From Atopobium fossor DSM 15642 (GTDB lineage: Bacteria; Actinomycetota; Coriobacteriia; Coriobacteriales; Atopobiaceae): a DNA stretch of 64,000 nt. Positions 17,593-28,100 of the stretch are shown in pieces (within the stretch, counting starts at the first letter, position 1; each line of letters begins with the position of its first letter). The notes under the pieces are model-generated. The model saw only the letters and a program-made list of their open reading frames with translations. It was not told the origin of the DNA and ran no database searches. The position numbers and the translations under genes were made by a program. Where the stretch lies: positions 157,114 to 221,113 of the forward strand of contig NZ_KI519553.1 of the NCBI RefSeq assembly GCF_000483125.1, given 5' to 3'.

Positions 17593-18324
17593 ATGCCCTT
17601 AGAACCCACAACCGATGTAATGGTGCTTATTCGCAATCGTCATGCAGTACGAACTTTTATCGAGAAGCCCATTCCGCAAAAAGTAGCCCAAGTTTTGCAG
17701 GCTGAAGTGGACCAAGCAAACGCGCAATCTGGCTTAAGTCTTAGGCTTATGCTCAATGAGCCTACTGCATTTACAGGCTTTTTGGCACACTATGGAAAGT
17801 TTTCTGGTGTGGCTAACTATTTAGTAGTTGCTGGTCCTAATAATAAAAATTTGGATGAAGTTTGTGGCTACTATGGCGAGAAAATCGAGCTTAAGGCAGC
17901 AGAACTCGGCCTTAATTCCTGTTGGGTAGCACTTACATTTTCCAAAGCGAAGGTCAAGCAATTGGTGGCTCCAGGACACAAGCTCCTTTGCGTTATAGCT
18001 TTGGGTTATGGATCTACGCAGGGCGTGCAGCATGCGTTCAAGCCAGAGGCTACGCGCTTTAAGCAATTACCGTCTACAGATAACAAGGCAGATGCCTGGT
18101 TTGTTGCTGGTTGTGAGGCGGCAAAATATGCTCCAACTGCCCTCAATAGGCAATCGTATTGCATTGTTCAAACGTCACCTCACACAGCCCGCATAGAGAA
18201 TAAGGGTGGATCTTATTCAGCCATCGATTTAGGGATTGTGCGGTATCATTTTGAATTGGGTGCGCAGGCAGTTGCGGGAATTGATGCCTTTAACTGGGAT
18301 AATCCTTTACCGCTTATGTCCTAG
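17593..18324 (+). CDS. Nitroreductase-like protein (putative TM-nitroreductase family)
   Basis: 243 residues forming two half-domains: MVLIRNRHAVRTFIEKPIP at the start, and GCEAAKYAPTALNRQSYCIV in the second half, which resembles an FMN-site segment of nitroreductases. The middle contains the NSCWVALTFSKAKVKQL segment. This duplicated arrangement fits the TM-nitroreductase family rather than the 175-residue enzyme at 8058. Start is ATG behind a weak GAGATGAG. Substrate unknown. It converges with the methyltransferase gene five bases on. Confidence 0.75.
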   Translation: MPLEPTTDVMVLIRNRHAVRTFIEKPIPQKVAQVLQAEVDQANAQSGLSLRLMLNEPTAFTGFLAHYGKFSGVANYLVVAGPNNKNLDEVCGYYGEKIELKAAELGLNSCWVALTFSKAKVKQLVAPGHKLLCVIALGYGSTQGVQHAFKPEATRFKQLPSTDNKADAWFVAGCEAAKYAPTALNRQSYCIVQTSPHTARIENKGGSYSAIDLGIVRYHFELGAQAVAGIDAFNWDNPLPLMS

Positions 18325-18329
18325 TAATA

Positions 18330-19109
18330 CTACCATTCAAATACGGCAAGGCGGTTGTTGATATTTTTTCCGATGATAGCAAACAGCTTGCCACGCAGTG
18401 TATATTTACGCATTTCCTCGTTGTAGCTATGTTCTGAAACTACACGCAAACGCGGCTCTAACGGTAGATATTCTTCTGCTGATTTAGTTCCCCAGCCAAA
18501 CTGTGCTTTGGTGTTTTTTACCGCATCATGATGCTGCGAGTTTCTTTCAAGTATGGGATGATGCAACTCAGCAAGCAAATAACCATGCTCAAAAGAGTCA
18601 CAGAGCATATGCAAACAAGTTTGTACTTGTTGCTTTGAGAAATACTCCAACACGCCTTCCATAATTACGATGGTTGGGTTGGATTGGGGAATATTGCAGG
18701 TCCAATAGCCATTCAGAGCATCGCCATCAAGCATGTGGCAACGCTCGCTATTTTTGTATACCTTTTTGCGAACGGCAATTTGATCGGGAAGATCTACGTC
18801 AAACCAAGTGATTTTGCCATTATCTACCTGCGAAAATTTATCATCAAAACCACAGCCAAGGTTAACGCATACTGCCTGAGGATACAGTGCAATAAGGCGC
18901 TTAAGCTCGTTTGCAAACATAATAGTGCGTGCTACAACGCCCTCATGTGACAAGAATGGATCAAATTTACTTACATCCACACCAAGCGTTTTGATAATCT
19001 CTTGAGCTTTGGGATCGCGGATGCGCGGATTTGGGCGAGAGGTCTCACTTGCGCGTATAGCAAGGGTAATGAGCGCTGTTTCTTGAACGTCACCAAACTG
19101 TAAATCCAT
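18330..19109 (-). CDS. Class I SAM-dependent methyltransferase, LCM/TcmP-like
   Basis: 259 residues. The SAM-binding motif I is VCVNLGCGFDDKF, with the acidic motif WFDVDLP and the post-motif IVIMEGVLEYFSK. Together these are the pattern of the leucine carboxyl methyltransferase/TcmP family, which in bacteria methylates small acidic metabolites. The conserved N-terminal ETALITLAIRASETSRPNP is also typical. Start is ATG behind GGAGGTAG. The physiological substrate cannot be inferred. Confidence 0.85.
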   Translation of the reverse strand: MDLQFGDVQETALITLAIRASETSRPNPRIRDPKAQEIIKTLGVDVSKFDPFLSHEGVVARTIMFANELKRLIALYPQAVCVNLGCGFDDKFSQVDNGKITWFDVDLPDQIAVRKKVYKNSERCHMLDGDALNGYWTCNIPQSNPTIVIMEGVLEYFSKQQVQTCLHMLCDSFEHGYLLAELHHPILERNSQHHDAVKNTKAQFGWGTKSAEEYLPLEPRLRVVSEHSYNEEMRKYTLRGKLFAIIGKNINNRLAVFEW

Positions 19110-19193
19110 ACGCTACCTCCTTGTGTGTCGTAGAGCAATGGGATCGCGAGCATACGAGGCGACACGCAGAAAGCTGCGACCTAGGCATGACGT

Positions 19194-19230
19194 CGCAAAA
19201 AATACTTGCGTATAGTATACGCAAGTATTT
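19194..19230 (-). terminator. Intrinsic terminator of the ABC exporter operon
   Basis: Perfect 15-base arms (AAATACTTGCGTATA and its complement, 19200-19230) around a single base, followed on the minus strand by TTTTTT. It lies about 30 bases after the permease stop at 19261. Confidence 0.85.
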
Positions 19231-19260
19231 GTTAAAAAGTTAGATTAAGATTACTAATCG

Positions 19261-22173
19261 TTAGATGACTTCATTGCGAAGCACTTCAACCACGTTGGTG
19301 GCATGTGTTTTACGGAGCGCATACACGACACTTACAATCAAAACTACAACCACACAAATAGATGCATCAAGTAGAGAAGGCAATGGCAGTTTAAATGTTA
19401 AAAGACTGTTATTTATAGATGACGTATCAGCGCTGTCAATAACCAACTTCCAGAAAATCCAGCATGCGCCTATGGAAAGTACAGCTCCTATCACCAAACC
19501 ACGCAGAGCATAGCTCAAACATTCGCAAAATATCATGAGGTTAAACTGTTTTTCGTCCATACCAACAGAGCGCAAAACAGCAAATTCGCGTGTACGAAGC
19601 ATCATAGAGTTACATAGGGTGTTGAATACGTTTGCAATAGCAATAAGAACCATGATGCCAGTAAAGAGCAAGAGGAACAGTAGCATAGTTTGGGTAACAA
19701 GTTGTTGGTTCTGACGATCTGTGCTGAGGTCAGATATGTGATAGCTCTCGTTTGCCAAATCTGCTGCTTCCAAAGCATCGCTCAGCTGTTCCGTTGCCTT
19801 TGCAGAATTTTGAGCGGTGTAGTACACGTTTACCATTGTGTCATTAGCAGGAGTTATGATCTGATTGGCAAGCTCGGGGGCCATGAGTATGTTCAGGCTT
19901 CCGTTGTTGTCTTGAGGCAAATAAGGGGCATCTGTCTTGGTGTTTTGGACAAGTGCAATGCTTGTGACGGTATGGGTAGCTATTTTATCGCCCAAAGCAT
20001 CTAATGGTGTATAGATGGGTTCAGCTGTGGTGTCAGAGGTGTTAGAACTGCTAGAGGTATCTGTTTGATTAGAGTCACTATTGAGTTCACTGGGGTAGAT
20101 GGGAACTACAAGTGTGCCCATAGAATCAAACCATAGGTATAGACCACGCTTGTGAGACCAGGTGTACAAGTCCATACTATTTAAGTTGGTAAAGGGCTCA
20201 ATTATCTGTTGCTTCTCATTAAAAACAGCAGCCATATTGTTTAGAACAAGAATTCCATTGTCTTTGTCTACGTGATATTTCTTAACAAGCTTATCCCATG
20301 TTTCCTGGCTGGGAACACGTACAGAAAAAGTATCTACATAGGTATTAGAGTGCTTGCTGTAATTACTATAGTTACTGGATGGGCTATGGCTGCTAAAAGA
20401 ACTGGATACATATTCTTTCATAGAGCTGGTAAGTGCATCACCACTTGTTGTTGCAGATACTTGAAAATCGATTACACGTTCTTGACAGGTTAAACCTGGA
20501 ATATTGTTCTCAATGTCTTCTAGAATTTTGCTGGAATCTACTGCGGTTTTGTTGTTGGTAGAGTAGAGAGTGATTGCAATGTCTGCATCGGAATAGTTAT
20601 TTTGAGCATCAATGATGGGCAGTAAGATACGCACAAAATTACCGGTAATAACGATAAGCGTTACGCTCACAGCAAGAGAAACCACAATGGTTGTTCCGCG
20701 CGAGCTACTGCGGGATAGATTACGTGAGCTTAATGTGCCTGCAATACCTGCAAGGCGCGCATAGATTCCATGTGTTGTGGAAGTAATCTTGCATGTAAGG
20801 CGTTTGCTCATTTTAATATCAGCTGTCTGGCGAATGGCGCTCATGGGAGAAAGCCTACTTGCGCGTAGGGCAGGAACAGCGGCGCCAATGAGTAACACAA
20901 CAAGTTCAAACGCGGCAGAAAGTGCTAAGGCAAAACTACTTACACTGAGTGATACCGTTTGTCCATCGTTGGAATTAAGCAGTACAGTAAAACCTTGTTT
21001 GGCTATTTGTAATGCTGCAGCAACACCGCCAATACCTGCGATAATTCCTAGCGGAATGCCAATAACACCAATGAGTATAGATTCCAAATATACTGTGCGT
21101 CGCATCTGTTTTTTGGAAGCTCCAAGGCTGGATAACAGACCAAACTGTCGTGTACGTTCGGCAACGGAAATAGCAAACGAGTTGTAAATCAACACAATGG
21201 AAGCCACACTAATAATTACTGCCAAGAACACGCCAAAATTCCATAGTGCATCCCATGTCGCCGACTGTCCACGCAAGCCTTGATACCTCAAAAGATTTGA
21301 GTGAAAAATCGTGCGTGTAATGGTGTTGGGATTTTGCTGGTCGGCGGAGTTTGTGTTGTTGGATAATATTTTGTCAGCAACATCAGGGTTTGTGGAAAGT
21401 ATGCTGTCTACAAAGTTGGTTAATTCATCTTGTGTTGAGAAACCCGTCAGCTCAAACCACACCATGCCTTGACCTTTGGTGGAGTAATTGGCAGAGTTGG
21501 GGGATGCCAAAGCTACCAAGAGGTTGTCTCCTGCTACCAAAGAGTTACCAAAGAAGGGACTTGTAGCTTCATAAAAGCCGCTTACGGTATAGCTGCGTAG
21601 TTCAGCTGTTTCACTGTTGGCTGTTGTGGTGTTTGCGTCGGATATGTTTACATGAATAGTGCTGCCTACATTGATTTTCTCGTCAGACCAAAGATTGGCG
21701 TCTGTAAATTGAGTTTCGCGAAAGCGTTCGGGAAGTGCCAGCTGGTTGGTCTGAGTGGGGTAGGTACCCTCGGTAATGGTGGGCGTTATGGTTAACCCGC
21801 GTGTGGTATCTGCTGAACCCTTGATTTGTTGTGGAAGCGTACGAATTTGGAACACGCCATCTACATCGTGGGTGTATATCTTACCAGAAAGCTGTGCGGT
21901 GCCCAATACGGTAGAAGAAGCTGCTGCACGTGTATGCTCGCTTGCTACCAGCTTATCTACATGTTTAGGGTCCACATTTTGGGACATAGCACTCCATGAA
22001 CCCTCAGTGGAAATAGTGCGCTTGAGCATGGCTGCATGGATACTAGTTACTGTGGTAAACACACCACAAATCAGCGCAGTAGACAACATTACACCAATGA
22101 TAGATACCACCGTACGTGTTTTATTGGCACCTAATGAGCGCTTAGTAAAGTTAAACATAATAGAGTTTTTCAT
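19261..22173 (-). CDS. ABC transporter permease with two FtsX domains (MacB/Bce-like)
   Basis: About 970 residues. One N-terminal span (about 20-40), a large extracellular domain, three spans (about 315-440), a fourth near 485, a second large Ser/Thr-rich extracellular domain and three C-terminal spans. Both FtsX cores are recognisable (RTRQFGLLSSLGASKKQMRRT and LRTREFAVLRSVGMDEKQF). ATG 22173 is preferred over GTG 22182 because GGTGGA precedes it. With the ATPase directly upstream it forms an exporter or mechanotransmission complex, often for antimicrobial peptides or lipoproteins. The adjacent two-component pair suggests envelope-stress control. Confidence 0.9.
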   Translation of the reverse strand: MKNSIMFNFTKRSLGANKTRTVVSIIGVMLSTALICGVFTTVTSIHAAMLKRTISTEGSWSAMSQNVDPKHVDKLVASEHTRAAASSTVLGTAQLSGKIYTHDVDGVFQIRTLPQQIKGSADTTRGLTITPTITEGTYPTQTNQLALPERFRETQFTDANLWSDEKINVGSTIHVNISDANTTTANSETAELRSYTVSGFYEATSPFFGNSLVAGDNLLVALASPNSANYSTKGQGMVWFELTGFSTQDELTNFVDSILSTNPDVADKILSNNTNSADQQNPNTITRTIFHSNLLRYQGLRGQSATWDALWNFGVFLAVIISVASIVLIYNSFAISVAERTRQFGLLSSLGASKKQMRRTVYLESILIGVIGIPLGIIAGIGGVAAALQIAKQGFTVLLNSNDGQTVSLSVSSFALALSAAFELVVLLIGAAVPALRASRLSPMSAIRQTADIKMSKRLTCKITSTTHGIYARLAGIAGTLSSRNLSRSSSRGTTIVVSLAVSVTLIVITGNFVRILLPIIDAQNNYSDADIAITLYSTNNKTAVDSSKILEDIENNIPGLTCQERVIDFQVSATTSGDALTSSMKEYVSSSFSSHSPSSNYSNYSKHSNTYVDTFSVRVPSQETWDKLVKKYHVDKDNGILVLNNMAAVFNEKQQIIEPFTNLNSMDLYTWSHKRGLYLWFDSMGTLVVPIYPSELNSDSNQTDTSSSSNTSDTTAEPIYTPLDALGDKIATHTVTSIALVQNTKTDAPYLPQDNNGSLNILMAPELANQIITPANDTMVNVYYTAQNSAKATEQLSDALEAADLANESYHISDLSTDRQNQQLVTQTMLLFLLLFTGIMVLIAIANVFNTLCNSMMLRTREFAVLRSVGMDEKQFNLMIFCECLSYALRGLVIGAVLSIGACWIFWKLVIDSADTSSINNSLLTFKLPLPSLLDASICVVVVLIVSVVYALRKTHATNVVEVLRNEVI

Positions 22174-22185
22174 GGTTTCCACCGC

Positions 22186-22881
22186 CTACAAAGAGCGTGG
22201 GGCATTGCGGCGCTCGTCAGACACAATGCGACCGTCTTCTATAGCAATCACGCGTGAGGCCATAAGTGCTACATCTTCATCATGCGTAATGACAATCAAC
22301 GTCTGTTTAAGGTCCTTGTTGCTTGCTCGAAGCAACTGCATGATTTCTGCAGAGTTTTTGCTATCCAAATTGCCAGTGGGCTCATCTGCCAAAACAATAG
22401 CTGGCTCATTCATAAGGGCACGCCCAATAGCTACACGTTGCTGCTGACCACCAGAAAGCTGGTTGGGAAGATGATTTTCATAACCATTGAGGTTAAGTGC
22501 ATATAGCAAGGTCTTAAGTCGCTCGTCGTTAACCTTACGACCATCGAGGCGCACAGGTAGCGTCATATTTTCTACGGCTGTTAACACAGGTATGAGATTA
22601 TAAAATTGGTACACCAAACCGACTTCACGACGGCGAAAAATTGCCAACTGTTCATCGCTGCGAGCATAGATATCCTCGTTGTTAAGACGCACGGTGCCCG
22701 ATGTAGGGCGATCAACACCGCCTAACAAATGCATTAATGTAGATTTTCCTGAGCCCGAGCTACCGATAATGGCAACAAATTCACCGCGCTCAACCTCAAA
22801 ACTAACATCGCTCAGTGCTGTAGTCTGTGCTTGGCCACGACCATATACCTTGCTTAAATGTTCAACTGACAGAAAGCTCAT
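22186..22881 (-). CDS. ABC transporter ATP-binding protein (MacB/LolD-type)
   Basis: A 231-residue ATPase with Walker A GSSGSGKST, signature LSGGQQQRVAIGRAL, Walker B IVLADEPTGNLD and switch His in VITHDED. This is the typical cassette paired with FtsX-type permeases. It starts at ATG behind AAGGGAGGC. The permease follows with a 12-base gap. The gene is preceded by a regulatory region with direct repeats at 22933-22969. Confidence 0.95.
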   Translation of the reverse strand: MSFLSVEHLSKVYGRGQAQTTALSDVSFEVERGEFVAIIGSSGSGKSTLMHLLGGVDRPTSGTVRLNNEDIYARSDEQLAIFRRREVGLVYQFYNLIPVLTAVENMTLPVRLDGRKVNDERLKTLLYALNLNGYENHLPNQLSGGQQQRVAIGRALMNEPAIVLADEPTGNLDSKNSAEIMQLLRASNKDLKQTLIVITHDEDVALMASRVIAIEDGRIVSDERRNAPRSL

Positions 22882-22932
22882 TATGCCTCCCTTAACAGGT
22901 GGATTGTCACTTTCTATCCTGCCAAATTATCC

Positions 22933-22969
22933 TGTCAATTCCGTGACAGTTAGATGACAGTTCTGTCAT
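22933..22969 (-). promoter_or_regulatory. Response-regulator-type direct repeats and -35 box upstream of the ABC exporter
   Basis: On the minus strand AACTGTCA occurs twice with an 11-base period (22955-22962 and 22944-22951), and a further inverted copy makes ATGACAGTTCTGTCAT perfectly symmetric at 22954-22969. TTGACA (22933-22938), a consensus -35, follows directly. Tandem sites one helical turn apart just upstream of -35 are the classic arrangement for OmpR-type activators, and such a regulator is encoded next door. Confidence 0.7.
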
Positions 22970-22989
22970 TGTTGGACAACCTCTTTGTG

Positions 22990-24114
22990 TTAGACAACAG
23001 TTTTGTAAAATGCAATCTCAAAGCACGCGCCTATAGTCTGGCCATTGACGTCTTTTTTATTGAGTGCGCGAATACGCCCACCCTGAGCAAAAATAAGAGC
23101 TTGTGCCAAAGATAAACCAATGCCTACGCCGCTAGGATTAACAGGCGATGCGTTGCTTGCAGTATGAGACAAAATACCGTCCGCAGATACATCGGTCGCA
23201 TTGTGAGTGGCTGGTATGTCCCTGTCTTGCACCGTTGATGTTGTACGCCCGCGATAAAAGCGTTCAAAAATGTGGGGGAGTTCCTGCTCATCAAAGCCGG
23301 TTCCACTGTCTGTAATAACAATGCGACATGCTAGACTGTCTTCACTGACTTGTATGGTAATAGTGCCGCCAACAGGGGTGTGTTCCAAGCAGTTTTTAAG
23401 TACATTTTGTAGTGCCTCACAAGACCAGGCAGGGTCACCTATAAAGCTGGCATCTGCATCAATGTGCTGCTCAATAGTAATATCTGCCAGGTCAAGCGCT
23501 ACTTCGAGTGGTCGTAGTGCATCACGTACCAGTCCCACTACCTGTACCTGTTTTTGTTCTAGATGAATAGCTCCCGCGTCAATACGCGCTAAGCGCAGAA
23601 GGGTTTCTATGAGCCAGCGCATACGATCAATAAGTTGCTCACCATGACGCAAGCGACGCGACACTTCAGGGTCTGCTGTGTGTTTACGAATGAGTTCCAG
23701 CTCTAAGCCCAAACTGGTCATGGGGGTACGCAGCTGATGGCTAATGTCTGCTAGCGAATCTCCCAAAGACTGACGCTCTACTTCAAGCTGGGTGTTTATG
23801 CTTACTAGCTTGCCAAAGGTTTTATCAATTTGATTGCCTAACAGCGCCAACTCGCCCTCACGCATATCTGCAAAGGAAAGAGGATTGTCTGCGTGTAGTG
23901 CATCATCCACGCGTTGGGTAAGCTTGGCAATTTGCTTGGTATGCCACATGGTAAAACCAATGTGTGCGCAGGTAAGTGCTAGGGCCATGACGCCTACAAC
24001 CACAGCGTTTTTATTGCCAGCAAAAATCCAAGTAACAGCCGTGCATGCCAATCCAATAAGCAGCAAGCATATTAATTCTGCTTTTATATGCCTGTTGTGC
24101 AGTACTAGTTCCAT
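22990..24114 (-). CDS. Two-component sensor histidine kinase
   Basis: 374 residues. Two membrane spans close together at the N-terminus (about 13-30 and 35-55) leave almost no extracellular loop, so it is an intramembrane-sensing type, often linked to ABC exporters. Then a HAMP-like linker, the H-box DISHQLRTPMTSLG with the phospho-accepting His, the N-box NVLKNCLEHTPVGG, the G1 box DSGTGFDEQELP and a G2 GIGLSLAQAL. The variable insert before G2 is unusually long. The start overlaps the response regulator by 10 bases, so translation is coupled. Confidence 0.93.
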   Translation of the reverse strand: MELVLHNRHIKAELICLLLIGLACTAVTWIFAGNKNAVVVGVMALALTCAHIGFTMWHTKQIAKLTQRVDDALHADNPLSFADMREGELALLGNQIDKTFGKLVSINTQLEVERQSLGDSLADISHQLRTPMTSLGLELELIRKHTADPEVSRRLRHGEQLIDRMRWLIETLLRLARIDAGAIHLEQKQVQVVGLVRDALRPLEVALDLADITIEQHIDADASFIGDPAWSCEALQNVLKNCLEHTPVGGTITIQVSEDSLACRIVITDSGTGFDEQELPHIFERFYRGRTTSTVQDRDIPATHNATDVSADGILSHTASNASPVNPSGVGIGLSLAQALIFAQGGRIRALNKKDVNGQTIGACFEIAFYKTVV

Positions 24115-24818
24115 GCTGGGGCCGCCTTATAGCCGCGTCCGCGCACTGTCAAAATTATGCGAGGCTCTACGGGGTCATCTTCTAGTTTTTGACGTAGTCG
24201 CTTTATGTATACGGAGATAGTGTTGTCGCCAACATATGCGCATGCATCATCCCACAAAGCTTCTCGTAAGGCATCGCGTGTTACCAAAGAGTCAGGGTGT
24301 GTTGCCAATACCAACAACAGCCTGTATTCAATGGCAGATAAATCAATTTCCATACCAGTCTTGGTTACTCGAGCGCGCGTTACGTCAATCACCACATCGC
24401 CCGTTTTGAGCAACGATTCTGTTACAGGACGTTGTCTGCGTAAAATGGCAGTAATACGGGCCATGAGCTCGCGTGGCCTAAAAGGCTTGGCAATGTAATC
24501 ATCGGCTCCCATCGAGAATCCCGTAACGGTGTTAAATTCATCTCCCGAAGCCGTTAAAAAGACTACTGGCAGGTTGGGCTGAACCGCTTTAATTGCGGAA
24601 CATGCAGCAAATCCGTTGCCCTGTGTCAGGCTAATATCCATGAGTACAATATCAAATGGTGTGGCCTCACCGAGTTTCTTGGTAGTACCTGTGGCATATG
24701 CAATGGCTGCATCCTGTGTATCACAACAAATAACCGTTGCGCCCTCGCTTGTTAACAACTCAGAAAGCGAATGCACTATTTCCCTATCGTCTTCCACTAA
24801 CAAAATTCGAGCCTTCAT
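24105..24818 (-). CDS. OmpR/PhoB-family response regulator
   Basis: 237 residues. Receiver domain: acidic pocket VEDDRE, phospho-accepting Asp in VLMDISLT, Thr in VVFLTASGD and Lys in AKPFRPRE. Output domain: a C-terminal winged helix with LSAIEYRLLLVLATHP and ISVYIKRLRQKLEDD. It is first in the minus-strand unit, ahead of the kinase. The direct repeats upstream of the ABC ATPase (22933-22969) are its probable target. It is divergent from nifJ. Confidence 0.95.
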   Translation of the reverse strand: MKARILLVEDDREIVHSLSELLTSEGATVICCDTQDAAIAYATGTTKKLGEATPFDIVLMDISLTQGNGFAACSAIKAVQPNLPVVFLTASGDEFNTVTGFSMGADDYIAKPFRPRELMARITAILRRQRPVTESLLKTGDVVIDVTRARVTKTGMEIDLSAIEYRLLLVLATHPDSLVTRDALREALWDDACAYVGDNTISVYIKRLRQKLEDDPVEPRIILTVRGRGYKAAPAWN

Positions 24819-25131
24819 AGCATGCCCTTCTCGATATCTTTATGCATACTTTATCCGAACTTGTGAATATGCTTGTGCATGAGTTGTTGTACATGCGGGT
24901 ATAGGAGTAGTTATATCCAAAGTATTAAGTAAATCCCACTTAACTTTGGGAAATTATAGAAAAAAATACTCAGTCTATGCAAAAGTTTCTTTTTTAGAAC
25001 ACGTATGCATGGAGTATTATGAGAAGGGCATGACTGTGTCTCCTTTAGGGAGGAGGTTGGTCAGCAGCCATTTAAGCGCTTTATTAATACTGCTTGTACG
25101 AAAGCAGTTCGCTATGTTCGAAGGAGAGGAA
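24819..25131 (+). other. Long leader between the response regulator and nifJ
   Basis: 313 bases without a convincing gene. It must hold the divergent promoters. Short hairpins are visible, for example CTGCTT-GTACGAA-AGCAG (about 25090-25107) and CTCCTTTAGGGAG (about 25041-25053). The nifJ frame is open back to 24946 but lacks a ribosome site there. No known riboswitch class is recognised. Confidence 0.5.
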
Positions 25132-28100
25132 ATGGCGAGAAAATTTAAATCCATGGACGGCAACGAGGCCGCCGCATGGGTGTCGTACGCCTTCACGGAA
25201 GTTGCTGGTATTTACCCCATTACGCCTTCCAGTCCTATGGCAGACCATGTAGATCAGTGGGCAGCTCGCGGACTCAAGAACGTTTTTGGCACGCCTGTTA
25301 AGGTTGTAGAGATGGAGTCTGAGGGTGGCGCTTCCGGAACCGTTCACGGTTCTTTGGGCGCAGGTGCTCTTACCACTACCTACACCGCTTCTCAGGGTTT
25401 GCTCTTGATGATTCCCAACATGTATAAGATTGCCGCAGAGGGTTTGCCTGCGGTATTTCATGTGAGTGCTCGTACCGTAGCTACCCATGCACTTAACATC
25501 TTTGGTGATCATTCTGATGTTATGGCTGCTCGCCAGACTGGTTTTGCCATGCTCGCAGAGGGCAATGTACAAGAAGTAATGGACCTTTCTCCTGTTGCTC
25601 ATCTTTCCGCAATTTCTGGCAAGGTTCCTTTTGTAAACTTCTTTGACGGCTTCCGTACTTCTCATGAGATTCAGAAGGTTGCTACTTGGGACTTTGATGA
25701 CTTGGCAACTATGCTTGATCATGATGCTGTACAGGCTTTCCGCGATCATGCTCTTAACCCAGAGCATCCTGCAGCTCGTGGTTCCCACGAAAACGGTGAC
25801 ATTTTCTTCCAGCATCGTGAGGCTTGCAACACCATCTATGATGAGCTTCCTGCCATTGTTCAGGGTTATATGGACAAGGTTAATAAGAAGCTTGGTACTA
25901 ACTATCACCTGTTTGATTACTATGGCGCTCCAGATGCAGACCGTGTAGTAGTTTGCATGGGCTCTTTCTGCGATACCTTAGAAGAGGTTATCGATTACCT
26001 TACCGCTCAGGGCGAGAAGGTAGGTCTCGTAAAGGTGCGTTTGTATCGCCCTTGGTCTGTAGATGACTTTATTGCAGCACTTCCTGCAACGGTTAAGAAG
26101 ATCGCTGTCTTAGATCGTACCAAAGAGCCTGGCTCCATTGGTGAGCCTTTATATCAGGATGTTGTTTCTGCTCTGTATGAGGCTGGCAAGTCCGAGCTTA
26201 CCGTTGTAGGTGGCCGCTATGGCTTGGGCTCCAAGGACGAGCCACCAGCAGCAGCATTCTCTGTATACGATGAGCTTAAGAAGGATGCACCTCAGCGTGA
26301 GTTTACTCTGGGTATTGTTGACGACGTTACCAATCTATCCCTGCCTATGGATCCCGATGCTCCCAACACTGCAGCTGAGGGTACCATTGAGTGCAAGTTC
26401 TGGGGTCTTGGTGGCGATGGTACGGTTGGCGCAAACAAGAACTCTATTAAGATTATTGGTGATCATACCAATAAGTATGTACAGGCCTACTTCCAGTACG
26501 ATTCAAAGAAGACTGGTGGCGTAACCATTTCCCACCTGCGCTTTGGTGATTCTCCCATTCGCTCTCCTTACTATGTAACTAAGGCAGACTTTGTTGCATG
26601 CCACAATCCCAGCTACGTTATCAAGGGCTTCAAGATGGTCCGCGATGTTAAGCCTGGTGGCAGCTTCCTGCTTAACTGTCAGTGGAGTGATGAGGAGTTT
26701 AACAAGCATTTCCCTGCAAATGCTAAGCGCTATGTTGCCAAGAACAACATTTCTATCTACCTCATTGATGCAATTGACCTTGCACAAAAGGTAGGTATGG
26801 GTAAGCGTACCAACACGGTATTGCAGTCTGCATTCTTTGCGCTAGCAAATGTATTACCTGCGTCTGAGGCTTTGCAGTACATGAAGGATGCTGCCGAGAA
26901 GAGCTATTCCAAGAAGGGCCAGGCTATTGTCGAGGCCAACTGGAAGGCTATTGATGCTGGTGCAACGGCATTCCGCAAGTTTGAGATTCCTGCAGATTGG
27001 GTAGATGCTGCAGACGAGCCTAGTCACCTTACCCTTGAGGGCCGCGAGGCTATTGTTAAGCAGGTCAAGGAGCTTCTGACTCCTATTAACCTTATGGATG
27101 GCGACTCTTTGCCCGTATCTGCATTTGCTCACAATGCAGATGGTCAGTGGGAGCTTGGTGCTTCTCAGTACGAGAAGCGTGGCACTGCAGTATCCGTTCC
27201 TCATTGGGATGAGACCAAGTGCATTCAGTGCAACCAGTGCGCATATGTATGCCCTCATGCAACCATTCGTCCTTTTGCTATGACCGCCGAAGAGGCAGCT
27301 GCTGCTCCTGAGGCTACGCGCATGCTTGACCTTAAGATGCCTAAGGATACCGGTTACAAGTTTGGTATTACGGTTAGCCCTCTGGACTGCATGGGTTGCC
27401 ACAACTGCGCAAACATTTGTCCTGCAAGCGCTTTGACCATGGTTCCTCAAGAGGACGAGCTTGATCAGCAGCCTGTCTGGGACTACATCTACAGTGAGGT
27501 TAAGCAGAAGGATGAACTGTTCTCTTCTAAGAATGTTAAGTCTTCTCAGTTCCACAAGCCTTTGCTTGAGTTCTCTGGATCATGTGCTGGTTGCGCCGAG
27601 ACCAGCTATGCTCGTTTGGTAACACAACTATTTGGCGATCGTATGTATATCTCCAATGCTACCGGTTGTTCTTCCATTTGGGGTAACCCTGCAGCTACAT
27701 CGCCCTTTACCGTTACTGCTTGTGGTCATGGTCCTGCATGGAATAACTCTTTGTTTGAGGACAATGCAGAGCATGGCTTGGGCTTTGAGATTGGCTACGA
27801 GTCTCAGCAAAATCGCCTCGTTGCTGCAACGCAGGCATTGCTTGAGTCCGGTACTGTATCCAATGAGTTTGCAGAGGCTGCAAAGGCTTGGATGGATAAC
27901 CGCAACGATAACGGTCGTTCACAGGACGTATCCGCAGCTTATATTGCTGCTCTTGAGGCTAATGGCTCTGATGCTGCTAAGGCAATCTTGGCAGACAAGT
28001 CCTTCCTCTCCAAGAAGTCCTTCTGGATCTTTGGTGGCGATGGTTGGGCATACGATATTGGCTTTGGTGGCTTGGATCATGTTTTGGCATCTGGTCGCAA

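Noticed and set aside
24946..25131. A 62-residue N-terminal extension of nifJ
   Set aside because: The strong GAAGGAGAGG site sits just before ATG 25132 and the known N-terminus starts there.
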